From positions 3,098,001 to 3,162,000 of the forward strand of contig OU612067.1 of the NCBI GenBank assembly GCA_914767715.1: DNA of 64,000 nucleotides, read 5' to 3'. Each line of letters begins with the position of its first letter. The first letter of the stretch is position 1. This document shows positions 1 through 13,900 of this stretch, one piece after another. The notes under the pieces are model-generated. The model saw only the letters and a list, made by a program, of their open reading frames with translations. It searched no databases and had not been told where the DNA came from. The stretch is from Membranipora membranacea (taxonomy: Eukaryota > Bryozoa > Gymnolaemata > Cheilostomatida > Membraniporidae). The position numbers and the translations under genes are program-made.

Positions 1-693
1 TTCCTTTACCTGCAGAACTTTCCCAATATGTTGATAAAACTTGTCCAACAACTTTCATTCCCTGTTTAACAGCCCTACATTATTGTCTAACATGGGCTGT
101 TAGTCAAAGCCGTGCAACCTAATAATATTATGAAGTCTAAATCTGACACAGGAGTTGGTCTATGGGGCATAACAGTGGCACCGATATCTCACGTCTCATA
201 TCCTACTTACAGAAGTAATATATTCTGAATCTTATAGGGAAACAATATATTATGTATTTTTAGTTGTAGCTTATTATATAGGCCTATGGACTATTGCACT
301 CCATGTACAATTATATCAAACATATCATGTAATTTCATTGGCTATTGAGTGCCCAATCAATGATGCAATAACTAAGTAATCAAGATAAATGGTCGTATAG
401 CTTTTAGACTGCCCTGTCACACATGTGCTGGCTTAGCTAAAGGGTTACTTCGAAACCACTATTTCCTGCTATGAAATGTTCCTGGGTGTGTCCCCAGATC
501 AACCCTTAGCGCCACCCGGCACTTTTAATTCTTTTACCTTCACATCTATCCCAATATGTTGACCTATTTTAATTAACTACGTTCATTTCCAATATAACAG
601 CCCTATATACCTTTATGGCACATGTTCTGCTAATTAGTCGATGGTCTATACTAAGTCTATGGTCCAAGCAAGGAGATGGTCTATGGGGCATGA

Positions 694-736
694 CCAGAGA
701 CTATAGATATAGACTATAGATATCTATAGTCTCTGG
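694..736. repeat. Hairpin with 17-bp arms
   Basis: Arms 694-710 and 720-736 are perfect reverse complements (ccagagactatagatat) around a 9-nt spacer. It lies inside one unit of the left-edge repeat. Confidence 0.8.
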
Positions 737-1535
737 TATGACCACGTCAGCTAAACTCTCACCTCTCACCTCCTGGTTAAACAGAAGTAATCATTTCATT
801 AATTTTTATTACTTTTTAATAATTTTTATTACTTGTGTATTTTTTCTTTTTCTCTCAGCTTAAGTTTTTTTTTGTTCTGTCACTGCATGAAAAACATTCC
901 TAAAGATGATTGTAGATTGACAATAAAACTATATATATTTATATAAATATATAAATATATTACATTGAGTATCTTCAAATGCAGTTTCTCCTCTTGATAT
1001 TTCCCAATGTTTTGTGTACATATCTAACATTGAACTCTCTGGATGGATCGATGGTGCGATAATCACCTAAACTTTTTAAGCACTAAATGATTGTACCATT
1101 TTAAGACTTGTGTTTAAGACATATGTTGGCATAGCTAAAGGGTTACATCCTACAGTATACCAATGCACTGGAGAATTTCACCTGGGTATAACCCAGATCA
1201 ACCGGCACTTTTATTTCTTTTACCTGCAGACCTTTCCAAATATGTTGATAAAACTTGTCCAACAACTTTCATTCCCGTGTTAAACGGCCCTACATTATTG
1301 TCTAACATGGGCTGCTAGTCAAAGTCAGTGACCTACTCATGTCTAATATTATTATGAAGTCTACATATGACACAGGAGTTTGTCTATGGGGCATGACAGT
1401 GGCACCAAAATCTGATATCTCACGCCTGACTTCTTAGTTACAGAATTAATTATCTCAGAATCTCATTGCAAAATAAATATATATCTTTAGTTGTAGCTTC
1501 TTATATATAGACTATTGCACTCCATGTACAATTAT

Positions 1536-1569
1536 ATCACAGAGTAAGGATATATCCTTACTCTGTGAT
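1536..1569. repeat. Perfect 34-bp palindrome
   Basis: The half-site atcacagagtaaggata is followed directly by its reverse complement. Similar 'ttatatc..tactctgt' pieces occur near 47705 and 48895, so this is probably a small mobile palindrome inserted in the tandem repeat. Confidence 0.8.
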
Positions 1570-1955
1570 TAGATCAAGCGTATCATGTAATTTCATTGGC
1601 TATTGAGCGCCCAATCAATGGCGCAATAACTAAAGTAAACAAGATAAATGGTCATATCGCTTTTAGTCTACTTAATTCCCCATGTGCTGGCATAGCTAAA
1701 GGGTTAATTCGTACCAATTCAATGTAGAATTTCACCTGGGTTTACCCCAGATCTACCCTTAGCGCCACCCGGCACTCTTTTACATTTATATACAGACCTA
1801 CCACAAAATGCTGATATAAGTTGATTAACGTCTTTCATTCCCTATATTACTGTCCTATACCTTCTTTCTGACAGCGAATTATCACCCCCCAACCTTCTGC
1901 TCATATTATTGAATTGGAACATAGTCTAATAGTCTAACATATCATCTAATGGCAA

Positions 1956-4900
1956 CTACTTATTCAGATCCAGTGCAAAGCCTTCTTGATGTGATTTTGA
2001 CATACCTTTGACTGCTGTAGCATCATTTCCCATATTAGCCTCTTCGCCATCAGTGGGTTTCTCTGGTGACTCCTCCACAACCTGATGTTCATCTGGTATG
2101 GTCCTCAGGCCATCTTCAGCTTGTTTCTCAGACACTGTAGCAGCCAGACTGCTCTGCCCCTGTTTATGATGAGGTGTCTCTGCCACAAGTATCATCCTCT
2201 CATTTTCTGTTAACAAGCAAATTATATATAATTTAAAATAAGCCTGGTAAGCCACATATATTTCAAAGAATATAAATACATTGTTTTGGCACGAGATGAG
2301 TATATCTAATTTGAGCTATCATTTATGCCCAGCATGTATTATCAACCTAGAAGGGTACTGGAATGGAAAGCTGACGTAACTTATTGGCCTAGGAGATGGT
2401 CAAAATTTAGTTTACATTAACAGCCTGTACAGCCTAAAGGTAATAAGAATTTTGAATCTCACACTTATGGTAATATATATTATAATACATATAATAACAT
2501 ATATAATAATACATATAATACTGGTCATGCTTGAGTCTACCTTATTTTCCTATTGCTTACAGGATAAGAAATGTCATCTGCCTCATTTATGTTATCCTAA
2601 CACATAAAATTGCCGAATACGGAAGGACGACTTCTGACACAACCAAAATAGATAAAGACATGAATGTCACTTTTCTCAGACATGACAAATTTCTGCTGAA
2701 TTAGGTGGTTCTGTAATTTTATGTTAAATTGAATTTTTATAGGAATCACCAGGTAATTGTTTATGGTTATTAGAACTGTAAACACCCTATAAAATTACAT
2801 GCACAGGGCGTCGCAGCCTCAGGGTTGGGAAGGGTATGCAAGCTCCACCTAAAGGCTTCTTAGTGGAAGTTTATTGTAGTCCACAGTGCGTACATCACCA
2901 GAGGCTGCAGGCCAACAACTTCAATTATCTGAGAGACCATACTGTGTGAGATTCTTGTATTGATAACAACTCTATAATTTCACAGACAAACAAAAATACT
3001 CTCGGATTTAGTCCTGTTTAGTTAGACAAGGTAGTGATGTCTTATAGCAGCTATAGAAGATCTATATCTATCACTATCACTGCTACTCTGGTGATAGTTA
3101 TATTGATGACTAGTCTGCTAATTCATCACAATCATGAGTCAGACCTGAAGGCTGCTACTGTTACCTACGGAAGTGAATCTCAGTCTTTGCTCGGAGATGA
3201 AATACCAACAACAGTAAATGTGGCTGAGATGCGGGCTCAGGTGACGACCTTTACAGGTACTGACATAATACACCATCAGATAGAGAGACTCAACGCTTCT
3301 ATCCAACAACTCAGAGCTGAGAGCAGACAACCAGCCATGGACTCGATCAGCGATCTCAGCAACCGAATCAACTCGATCCTCGATACAACTAAACATCAAA
3401 GAGAGGCTATAAGGACACTACGTCAGCAGCTAGAAGCTCTGCAGAGGAACGTGTCAGGCGGCCAATCTGACATGCAGAAAGTGAAATATTATAAGCGAGG
3501 CAAAGATGTTAGGTATGCTCCGCTGACAGGCTGTCAGAGACCAGAACTTATAACAGAGGGTTACGGTGGGAATTCATGTTGGAGGTACACAACGGGGAAT
3601 GGGTAAGTGATGAGAGGATATCGTGCGTAAACATCATGTGTATAGTATTAATGTCATCGCTCTAGTCTGTATTTTAAGGTGAGATGAAAAAAAAACAAGT
3701 AAAATGAAATGTACAGTACAGTACATTTTGTTGTGCTCTAGTAGTACCAAATACTGCGAGCCTTTTAATGTTTTTATAGGATATCAGAGGTGGCATGCAT
3801 CGCCAGAGTGATAACTATAGGCATACACAAGTGTGGTACATCGGACATTTACAAGTGGTTACTAGGACACAGTAGTGCATACGCCACAGGAATCGAATAC
3901 TATTCAGATTTTGAGAATGAGAAGTGTCCAACTGACCTATTTACAAGCGTTAAGTTTAGCAAGCAAACACCAAGGTGGGTTCTTCAATAGAGAATAAAAT
4001 ATGTGATCAAAGAAAGTGTAGACAACTCCTAATTACCATGTTATATATTATAATTTATTTCTCATTTTATCATCCGATTTATTGTTTTACTTAATCTAAT
4101 TAAGTGACACATTCATCCTTGACTAAGAATGTTCAGCAGATTGTCATGACATGAATCATCTCATTATAAGGTATGTGTCAGCTGCCAGTGAAGGTAAGAC
4201 CATATTTAATGGTTGCGCTGGCTGCTTCAGTCGGACGAAAATAATAGAGTCGGCAGACCATGAGGTGGTGATACAAAGTGCAGCTCAGTACCTCGAGTTC
4301 TTCCGAACAGACAAGACGAGATACATATACACTCTGAGGAACCCAACGGAGAGGTTCATCTCACATTACTTCTACTCACATCAAATAGTAAGATAGACAT
4401 CGATACATAGATGCCTAACCAGTATTTGCGGTTTTTGTTATTACTGGTTAACCACAATCAGTGGTAGGGATAGCCTGATGAATTTCCATGTCTAGAAAAA
4501 AATCCTGTTACACCCAGATAGTGGTAAGATTAGTGAGTTAGTTTTTCAGCTAGTCCATCTAATTCCATTCTTGAAAGAAACGCTACCACTGATTTCTTAT
4601 ATACAGGCGTTTGACGAAAAGTGGGACGGCTCCCAAGAGCGGTCCAGGTTTCTATTTAGCTCTATTTCTATGCTCATACTCAATGTACATTTGCAAGCAA
4701 GTTTGAGTTGTGACAATCACCAGAACATGCTGCTAGGAAGAGGTCTTTTTATAGTGACGACTAGGGTTCCAAGTGGTAGGTGCCACTTTTCAACCGCTAA
4801 CAGCTACAACCCAGCGTGAAGCATAGAGCTACAAGACCGGAGCTGCAGTGGTTGTTGACAGCAACCTCCTGTATAGAGCTATAGGAGGGTTATCTGCATG

Positions 4901-7900
4901 CTTGATGTTGTTGTACATACAGAAGACCTCTAGTATATACAGGTCCCAACCCTTCAAAAAATGGTTCTCGACTGTGTCATTTAAAACTGGATATAGGGCC
5001 TAGATGGCGAGGATGTGAACCTTTAGCACACAGTTGAGAGTATAGCCACTAGAACCTTATCTAGCTGCTCACAGTACTGTCATCAATTCTTTATTATGAT
5101 TTCTCCTGTACTTACAGAAACAGCTCAAAGGTCCGGGCTATGACAACAAAACACCAGAGGAAATTGGTAACCAAGTATTACATGAGAGGGTATCAGAGAC
5201 TGTGGGAGTTTTGAGAGCTTGCCTCGACAGACATGGTACAACTTCTTGTATACTCACCAGAGAATATAAGGATGACTTAATCTTCCCTAACGCAATGCTA
5301 GGAGCTATGCTGCAGTTTGGATGTTATGCGGTATACCTTGAAGAAATCTTCAAATTTTTACCAAAGGTAAGACAATTACTGTTAATTGTTAAAATACGGT
5401 GGTCTGATTACCCATATTCATATTGTGATTTGCTGAAGCTGTATACAGCGTAACTACATAGCATGTCCGAATCATTTTGTAAAACGATGATGACTTTTTT
5501 AGAGTCAGGTGTATGTATCCATGCTGGAGGAATACAGTAGAGATCAAAGGGCAGCAACAGCAGCACTATATACATTCATTGATCTCTCGACACAAGCAGT
5601 ACAAGACAATCCTTACACATCATCGCTAGGCGCGAGAATTAGAAATAAAAACAGCTCAAAGAAGCCAGTCTTACACAAAACTCTCGCCATGCTGGATGAG
5701 TTCTACAAACCTTGTAATCAGCACATGGCAGACCTGATGAGTGATAATAAATGGCTATATGTGAGGCGTTGATACATTTTCTCACAATTTTGTTGTTGTT
5801 CATGTTCCATCAATAAAAGATTCTACCTCCCAGGATAGAATAGTAAGCGCATCAACGTGACGTTGGAAACAATTAAAAGAGTGTGCGAAATCTATGAGAA
5901 ACATAGTTTGTTTTGTTTCTAAAATAACCGAGTGGACAACTCTCCCATTAAGGGGTAATTGCAAGGTAATTTCATCAGTGTTGTTTTCACAACATGGAAA
6001 TTGATTTTCCATATTGATATATGCCCTATGCTGTTTAGCGTTTTCGCTTAAAAAATACAAGCAAACTCTGTTTACATGTGTCTAATTCAAGCTTATTCTT
6101 CTATATGTTACACAATTTTCCTCACACTAAAATACAATTAAGTTAGAGGCGTGCCTCAAAGCCACTTGATAACGATCAGTTATGGAGATATTGCGGTTAA
6201 AAAGAACACTTACCCTCTGCTGAAGTCTGCTGCAGTTTCTGTGGAGTTCTATGGACTCTACGAGGGCTCCGTGCTGTCGTCAGAGATCTGCGATATGATG
6301 TCGTCGGTGAAGCGAATAGATCTCTTTTCACACCAGTCTTACTGGGTGGCAGTGCTGTTGCTGCAGACCTGTTCATACCAGCTACTCGGGGTGATCGCCT
6401 CAGATCTGAACCAAATATGTAAACTATGATAAATATGAACAGATGACATAGAGCTAGATTAGCAACGAGACTGACATCACATCAAATCATTAACTCGTCA
6501 CCATTTATCTTTAATTCAAATATAAAGCTTACGGAGAAATATTATCGGGGACAGCGAGTTAAGTGTAGCCTTTCTTGGCAAGCTTTGATGCGGGAAGGGA
6601 GGGGGGCTTTTTTCCCCAAAACAAAGCTGTCAAGACGAGTCTCAATAAAAGTTCTAACGCGAGCTCAGATAATTCCTTGTAATATATCAGACTGATAAGT
6701 GCTAACCTGTAAGGGACTGTGTGAGAGGAAGTCCGCTGTCCAGTCTAGATAGAAAACCTTTAGGAAACTCTGTCAGCAACGGCTCAGTAGCTGTATGTGT
6801 CCAGAACAACAAGCTTTATTTACAGAATGATGCATGTGGTATGTACTCATTAATTGAAAAAAACTGACATCAACATTTCTTCATTCTGATAAAATTTATG
6901 TATCTTATCACTGAAAAAGTTACCAGACGTTTACCTTTCTTAGGTGTTTTAGAGCGAGTTCTTGAGGCTACGCCAGGTTTGTGTTGGTCGGATACACGAT
7001 GGCGTCCCCTCGATTTTCTCTGTTTTTTCAGTAGTTCCCCAGGTACAGCTATACTTCGTCTGCAGTGGGCGTCAGAGTTACTCCTCATTCCAAACTTCCT
7101 GGACACGCCTCTAGTGAAATCATATATCACAAATGTATGGCATAAGTAAGGAAATCCATACAGTGTTTGGAAAAGAAAAAATACAACCACTGTTCATATC
7201 TAAGTAATCTCATGGCAATGGACAAAAAACTAAAATTGATCGCACCAGGATATTATTGAATGAAATAACCGATCTCCAAGTGCAAAAATGCTATATTATC
7301 TCCCCTGTTACAGATTAACACTACAATATCTTTGGCTCGGTTATACCTTTGACCAATACTGTTCCCTGATAATTTCTGGCGTATAGTATGGTAGCCTGGT
7401 AACTGTCCTAAGCAAGCCAGGGCTAGGCTCACAGTTGTTAAACTGTTAGTGGATCATCATTTTAGTGTCAATCTAGCGCAGGGAGATAACATATTATAGA
7501 CCTTTTTAGTACTTTGAAATCGGTAACATCATTCAATGATGTCCTTGTGCAAAAAATTAAGTTTTTCTGTTCATTGACACGACATTGCTTTGATATGAGC
7601 GGTGGTTGTTTTTTTACTTTCCTAGGCACTTTAATAGAAGAGAAGCCTTCGAGTCATTATAAAAATACTCAACACAGAAATGTATCCTCTATAGCTGTAC
7701 ACAGCATACCACAATGAAATCTCTAAATTACCTTCACCTAATTTCTGAACAAGATCAACTCAATACCTTTCCACCATGAAAGCCAGAGTATCAAGTTCAG
7801 TCAGTTGCATTGGGAGATTCACATGAGCCTAACACGGGTATTAGCATAAAGACAGAGAAGATACTTTACCCAAATAAAGTAGTTGTAAGTAGGCTATTCT

Positions 7901-10900
7901 CTCCCGGCTCTGAGTAAAGTGATGTTATAGAAGGTATCATCATAGACGCAGGAGATCTTATACTCGATCTACGAGAACTCACACTACCAAGAGAGGGTAA
8001 CTCTGACATAGCCTCAGTCTCCTCGGACACAAGAAATCGCTTGAGAGACAGGGGTAAATCCTGACCGAAATCAGTGAGCAGCAAGGCAAGCAGTGGAGCC
8101 AAGGTTAGCTGATAACTAAAATTAATAAGAAACTTTTTCTTTGTGATGGTAACAAAACATAAGTTCAAAATATTGAAACATAGGTATGAAATTTTCAACC
8201 GTAGTCAACCGCAATCAAATCAAATCCATTTGAACAGTTTCTGTTACAGATGATTGTCTCTTGTTCAAATGAAGGCAAGAAGCTTTACTCCCCTGTTCGT
8301 GGTGCTGAGGATAACAAATGAGTGAGTAGTATCACTGTACATTCATAATTTGCTATGATAGCACCAACGTGTCCTAATCTTGTGTTCATCCATAGATATT
8401 GCGTACATACTTACTATGGTATTATGGAGTTGAAGAGGAAATCTTTGAGTAGTTGAGGTTTACCCATACTCATAGCAGTTATATAGTCCTCTAATAATCC
8501 CACGATCTCATCTTTATTAGACTCCATAATGTCCTTAGTAGTGAAATAATAAACTGTACAATATGTCACAAGAAATCATGACCAAAAGGTCGGCAAAATG
8601 TCACCGAGCTGGATATCTACATAGACTGAGTAGTAATAGATACCTAAGTTACAAGTGCATAGAAATCACAGAGTTTTTATTCAACGTATGACAATCGTTC
8701 CATAAAATAAAATTTGCACTTACAACAGGATATTGAATAACAATACATGAGACTAAATCTTGTTGATTGAACCATCACAATGACTGTGAACTAGTATAGC
8801 TGATATTATTTTCAGCTCTCCTGTCCTGACATGGCTCCCTCCCGGCTAAAACTACCTTATTATGTTGGTTGATCTCGTGTTTGAGAGCCTCCAGCTCTAG
8901 TATCAGTAGGCATGTCAGCTGACATTCTCTAACCTTCCTCTCTGGATTAGAGGCACACGATCTCCGGATATCACGAGCTGACTTTATCATCTTAGTATGC
9001 AGCAGTTTGTCGACACTCTCCTGTATGATAAATACCAGTGTAAAAAATATTGACGTATAGAAAAAATTTAATTTCAATGGCAATGTCCCTCGCAAGTTAA
9101 GAACCAACACTTATTAATGGTCAGAGAGAAAGTCAGGAGAGAGAAGTCATGTGGAGATTTGGCAAGTGAACACAAAGTTAATCGATGAAATCGCCCACAA
9201 ACCACAAATATATCATATAATACTACAACATGCATATAATACTACAACATGCATATAATACTACAACATGGCCACGTATATTGTAGTATGCTTACCTGTA
9301 GGTTGAACTGGTTCTTGTAGTAGACACGAGATGTGTTTATTATAGACTGAGCAGTGAGGTAGATACTCTCAGACTGTCCTATACACGCTGACTCATAGCT
9401 CTCAGTTATATAACTCATCAAAGCTGACTCTGTATGCAACTCTGTCACATACAAATATTCACTATGCTAGCTTGAATCTAGTCACCAAATTATTAGACTA
9501 AGTTATATCCATTTTCCTGCTTTCGGAGTTGCTTGCCCTCCATTGGCCTGAGTGACCAATGTAAGGGGAGCAAATCAGAATGCAGGCAAACGGGATCAAA
9601 CCTCATCCATCAAGTTATCTACTCAGAATCTACTGAATTCCGGGATATGACTGATTTTTACAAAGGTCAAGTTTTCTAAACCCGTCGCATAACTTCAAGA
9701 TGATTTGGACATTTGAATTGTACCACAGCCAGGATAACGATTACTAGTATAAAAGACTATATTAGAATTAAACTGTTCGTGGCATCAAAATTAGCTCTCT
9801 AATCATGAATAGCTGACTTGCAACATTCTCACTTCACCCTTTATTACTAAGCCCGACTCTTTCAACAGGCTGGATCGGGAGGAAAAGTGTCCTACCACCT
9901 GTACTAGAAGAGCCATAATCTCACCTATATTAGACACGGTGGTCAGAGCTATCTTTTTACGAGTGGGTGTGTCACTTTTCTCTTGTTTGACCTTGACCTC
10001 TCCATCTTCTGGAGGCCCTATGGTGTCCTGACTATTTCCTGTAGAGTTACGCTTGTTCTCTGCAGCCTTTTCTAAGTGCTTTGCACCTCGAGCAAGACTG
10101 AGTCTCTTAACAAGACGATTCTTCTTTGGTTTGACAGGGGAAACTTTTTCCTCTGTCAAAATCAAATGGGTTATGTCAAAACAACAAAAGACAGTGTGTA
10201 CTCAAACTCTGCGCGGATCGCTGGTAAATGCATTACTCAGTCAACCTCAACCACAACCTACCTACTTGGAATGGCTGTGGATGATATGGAAATTTAATTT
10301 AGTGTAAGAATTTACCAAGCAACTACCTGACATCATGAAAATATTATCATAAATAATAATATATTCTCAGTTGAGTTCAGTATGATTAGTCAGTCGCTAA
10401 CAGCGGTAGTCGGTATCACATAGAGTATAATTTTCACCCATAGCCTTATTCAACCTTCCCCTCCACCTCATATATACCTTTTACGGGAACAACTCTGCTC
10501 CCAGCGGCTCTTATCAAACTCTTCGGTTTCTTCATGAAACTATACAGATCTTTCAGAGCCTGAGGAGCTTTTTTTGTCCTGTTCACATATTGCGGGGCGG
10601 CGTTCTGTTTCGTCTCAGCAGTTTCTGCGGTTTTCATGCTGTGCGCTGGCACCACCCTGTGGTCTATCATAGAACCAGCAAAGTGATCTACATCGTCTCC
10701 TGAGAATATCGAACAATGAAGATTTTTATGATTGAATTTTAAACATACTAGTCGGTAAACTGACATCATGGAACGATGTGTACAACTTGACCATAATTGT
10801 TTTCATACTGATAAGGGTATATCTTTTGAGCCCCTAACATAATATATTTTTTGTTCAGGTCAGAATCTGCCCATGGAAAATCCAAGCTATGCACACACAC

Positions 10901-13900
10901 CCTATAAATAGTCCTAGACCAGAAATTAACAATATTTATTTGCTGAACAAAGCTCACCTGCACTATTTTGTTGCTCTTTTAGACTAGGAGATTGTAGTAT
11001 AAGCTGTTTCTCTATGTTGACAGTATACTGAGGTAAGATGGCAGTTACTGTCGCTGTGTTTACTGTGAGGGGCTTTAGTACATAGAATGTGTCATCAGGC
11101 ATGGATCGGAGAATCTATAAGAGACACAACAGGTGAATTATTATACTTAAATCATTATGCATGCCTTTTTAATTGACTTAATGCAATCAAAAGGCGTCAG
11201 AGATATTATCATATTACTAGCACCGAATAGAAATTTCATTTTTACAAATAGGTTGATGGCAGACTAATTTTTAGTATTGAGATATATGAGCTGCAATCCT
11301 TCATAAAACATTTCCCCTCATCAATAGGAATATACACGAACATAGAGTGACTGACTGAATGCAGCTTAAGATTGGTGAACCTACCAATACATGGCCATTG
11401 CAGGCAAGCTCGATGAGAAACAGAGATATTTTAGATTTATCCTCGTTCGATGCTGTAGATTCAGGTTGACACAGAAACGATGTCTTGTTAACAAAGTAGT
11501 GAAGCTTGGCAGCATGAGATGTAATGAGACCAGCCAGATATAAATATTGGACATTCAGCGAGCTGTCAACAGAAATAGGCAACTAATATGTATACTGGTA
11601 TATAGATAGTTTTCTGAGCTCTTATTTATGCCTCAATTCGGAGTTGTCCTCTCTCCAGTTTGGTACTTCTAACCCACGCCGCATAGGAAAAAAACCTGCT
11701 GAAAGAGGGTTATATTGAAAACCGCTAATTTTATGTTAAAAATGATTTTTGATTCAGAGTCTGCACCATTGAACACCCTGTGAGACAAGGTTTCCCAATC
11801 ATTAGAGGCTTAAATGTTGATAAATCTTAATTCTAGTGACGAAACTCATGAAAGATTCTGCCAAATTGTCCGCAAAACAGTCGGAAAATGCTATAATTGT
11901 CTATCCAAATACTAAAACTATTGCCCAAACTATGTCCATATGAGTTTTCAATGTTGCAGATTCTGAATCAAAATGAATTTTTATCCTTTTATAGGCTGTT
12001 TTCAAGATAACTCTCTTTTCAGCACGTTTTTCCTATGCGGCGTGGGTTAAAAGTACCAAACTGGAGAGAGGACAACTCCGAATTGAGGCATAAATCAGAG
12101 CACAGAAAACTGTCTATTCAGTAAACAAAAGTCACAACCACTGACTTCTTATAAATTATTTTTATTTTACATAAGTTCATTATTATTATTAGGTCCATCT
12201 TCATAAAATTCAGATGCCGTCAAATGACATTAATATAATTCTGTAATCATATTACTTTAGAAACTTCAGCTGTGGCGTCCTTGCATAGAAATGAAGAGCA
12301 ATGGTAAAAAAGTGAGACGTTTAGATTCAAATAATGTGGACATATCCACATTATTTTTTTAGGAGTGGTCTACTCCTAGCAGGCAGAAGGGAAAGTCCGT
12401 AACATTATTACAACTAGACATCTCAGTAATTAAAATGTGAAAGCATCGCAATCATCATGTTCTGTTACAAATCTTTTATGAGGTATAAGTTCCCTCAATG
12501 TTGGCGAGCCAAGTTTAATATTTTGAGCAAGCAAACCTGTCTGTTAGCTGATTTATCTGTAGACTGAAGACTGTAGCTCTCTGTGTATCACAGATGTGGA
12601 CTAGATTAGACTGGGGGTTAGATCGAGATCTGTTTGAGATTGTGGAGAGATCTCGTGTTGATGTACGATGCAGTACCTGGTATATAACTTCACTCATGGG
12701 TACCAAAAAGGTATCAGCTTTTACTGTGTCACCACTGGGTAATAGTGAGACTATATTCTACAAATAGGAAAAGGGCTATAAGTTTGGGGGTTCAAATCGT
12801 AATTTTTATGCCATAATTTCTCCTCTCTCATAACAACATATTCATACATGACACATAAATCCTAATATTTTCAAGACAAACCTAATAATGTGAACTAGAC
12901 AACCATAGATATACATGATACTTACTTTATTGTTACTAGCACCTAACTCTACCATATAAGATGTGTGAAGTACATCACCATGAAACATCTTCAGTGTATC
13001 CCTATAGACCTGTGTTATTTCTGTTTTCTATAAGAGAAAAGATTATTATTGATAGATTACTGTAAAGGCAAACTAACGTATGAATGTCTCAATGTCAATA
13101 TATCAATGTTAGATAACAGTAGGGCATGTAACCAACACGGTATGTAGTAATAGTAAATAATTTAAGTCAGCCAGTATGAAAGGCTCATGACAACATACAA
13201 ATACCTGAGTGATTTCTGAGGCACTTTGTCTCGAGTCAACCCAGTAGAGACGTACACCTTTCTCATCCCATCTCTTCTTAGCGCTCCTCATGAGCAGTGT
13301 ATCGGCCAGCTGAGCGGGTGTATCACAAACTGATCCAGTAAACTGAGATAACTCGCTCAGTGTCTCGGGACAGAGCTGGAAGTTGAACACGTAGTTTTCT
13401 ATGGATGGATTGAGGACATATGATTTACGGTAGCCTCTGTTACGCTTCACTGGAGTAGATATATCCGGTGCATCCCACTACAGGTAAATAAAAGACAGCC
13501 ACAAATGGGATATAGGATAGAAGATGATCAGTTATTGCGCTGAGAGATATATACATGATCGCGATCACTTAAATATGGCGTGCTCCTCATAATTGCCGAC
13601 ACGACATATCTCATATCATAGAAGTAGTACACAGTATCTCTGTTATTAATTACCTGAAAATCCTCTATGACAGCGCAGAGTACATTAGAGTACACGGCAG
13701 CGGGAGATTTCTCTGAGAAATATTCAGATTCCCCAGCAGTGTTACCACCTGATGGTTTCTCAGAGACACCAGGATGGAATTTACGTGGAGTCTTTACCAT
13801 GGTACTGTGCCAGCTCAATGCGTTCTCTAAATCAGAAAGTGTGAAGTTTAAAGTAATGAAATGAATAGATTGAGTAGAAGGCTAGATTGAGGTTCATAAA

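Larger units (their letters stand above)
1..1880. repeat. Diverged tandem repeat, units of about 570-670 bp
   Basis: The same ordered blocks recur. A block with 'tgttgataaaacttgtccaa' lies near 30 and 1240. The block 'gctaaagggtta' followed by a 'cctgggt...cccagatc' stretch and 'cggcactttta' lies near 435-530, 1135-1210 and 1690-1785. Junctions near 530, 1200 and 1775 mark successive units. The array appears to start left of the window and ends just before the last Treslin exon. It contains no gene. The copies are imperfect, so this is an old local satellite or repeated element cluster. Confidence 0.7.

Noticed and set aside
4607-4650. Extra sulfotransferase exon after a good acceptor (AFDEKWDGSQERS)
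   Set aside because: There is no usable donor and the frame would break; joining 4387 directly to 5118 keeps phase and family similarity.
10053-10307. Plus-strand frames at 10053 and 10076
   Set aside because: Shadows of the Treslin exon 10152-9925 on the other strand.
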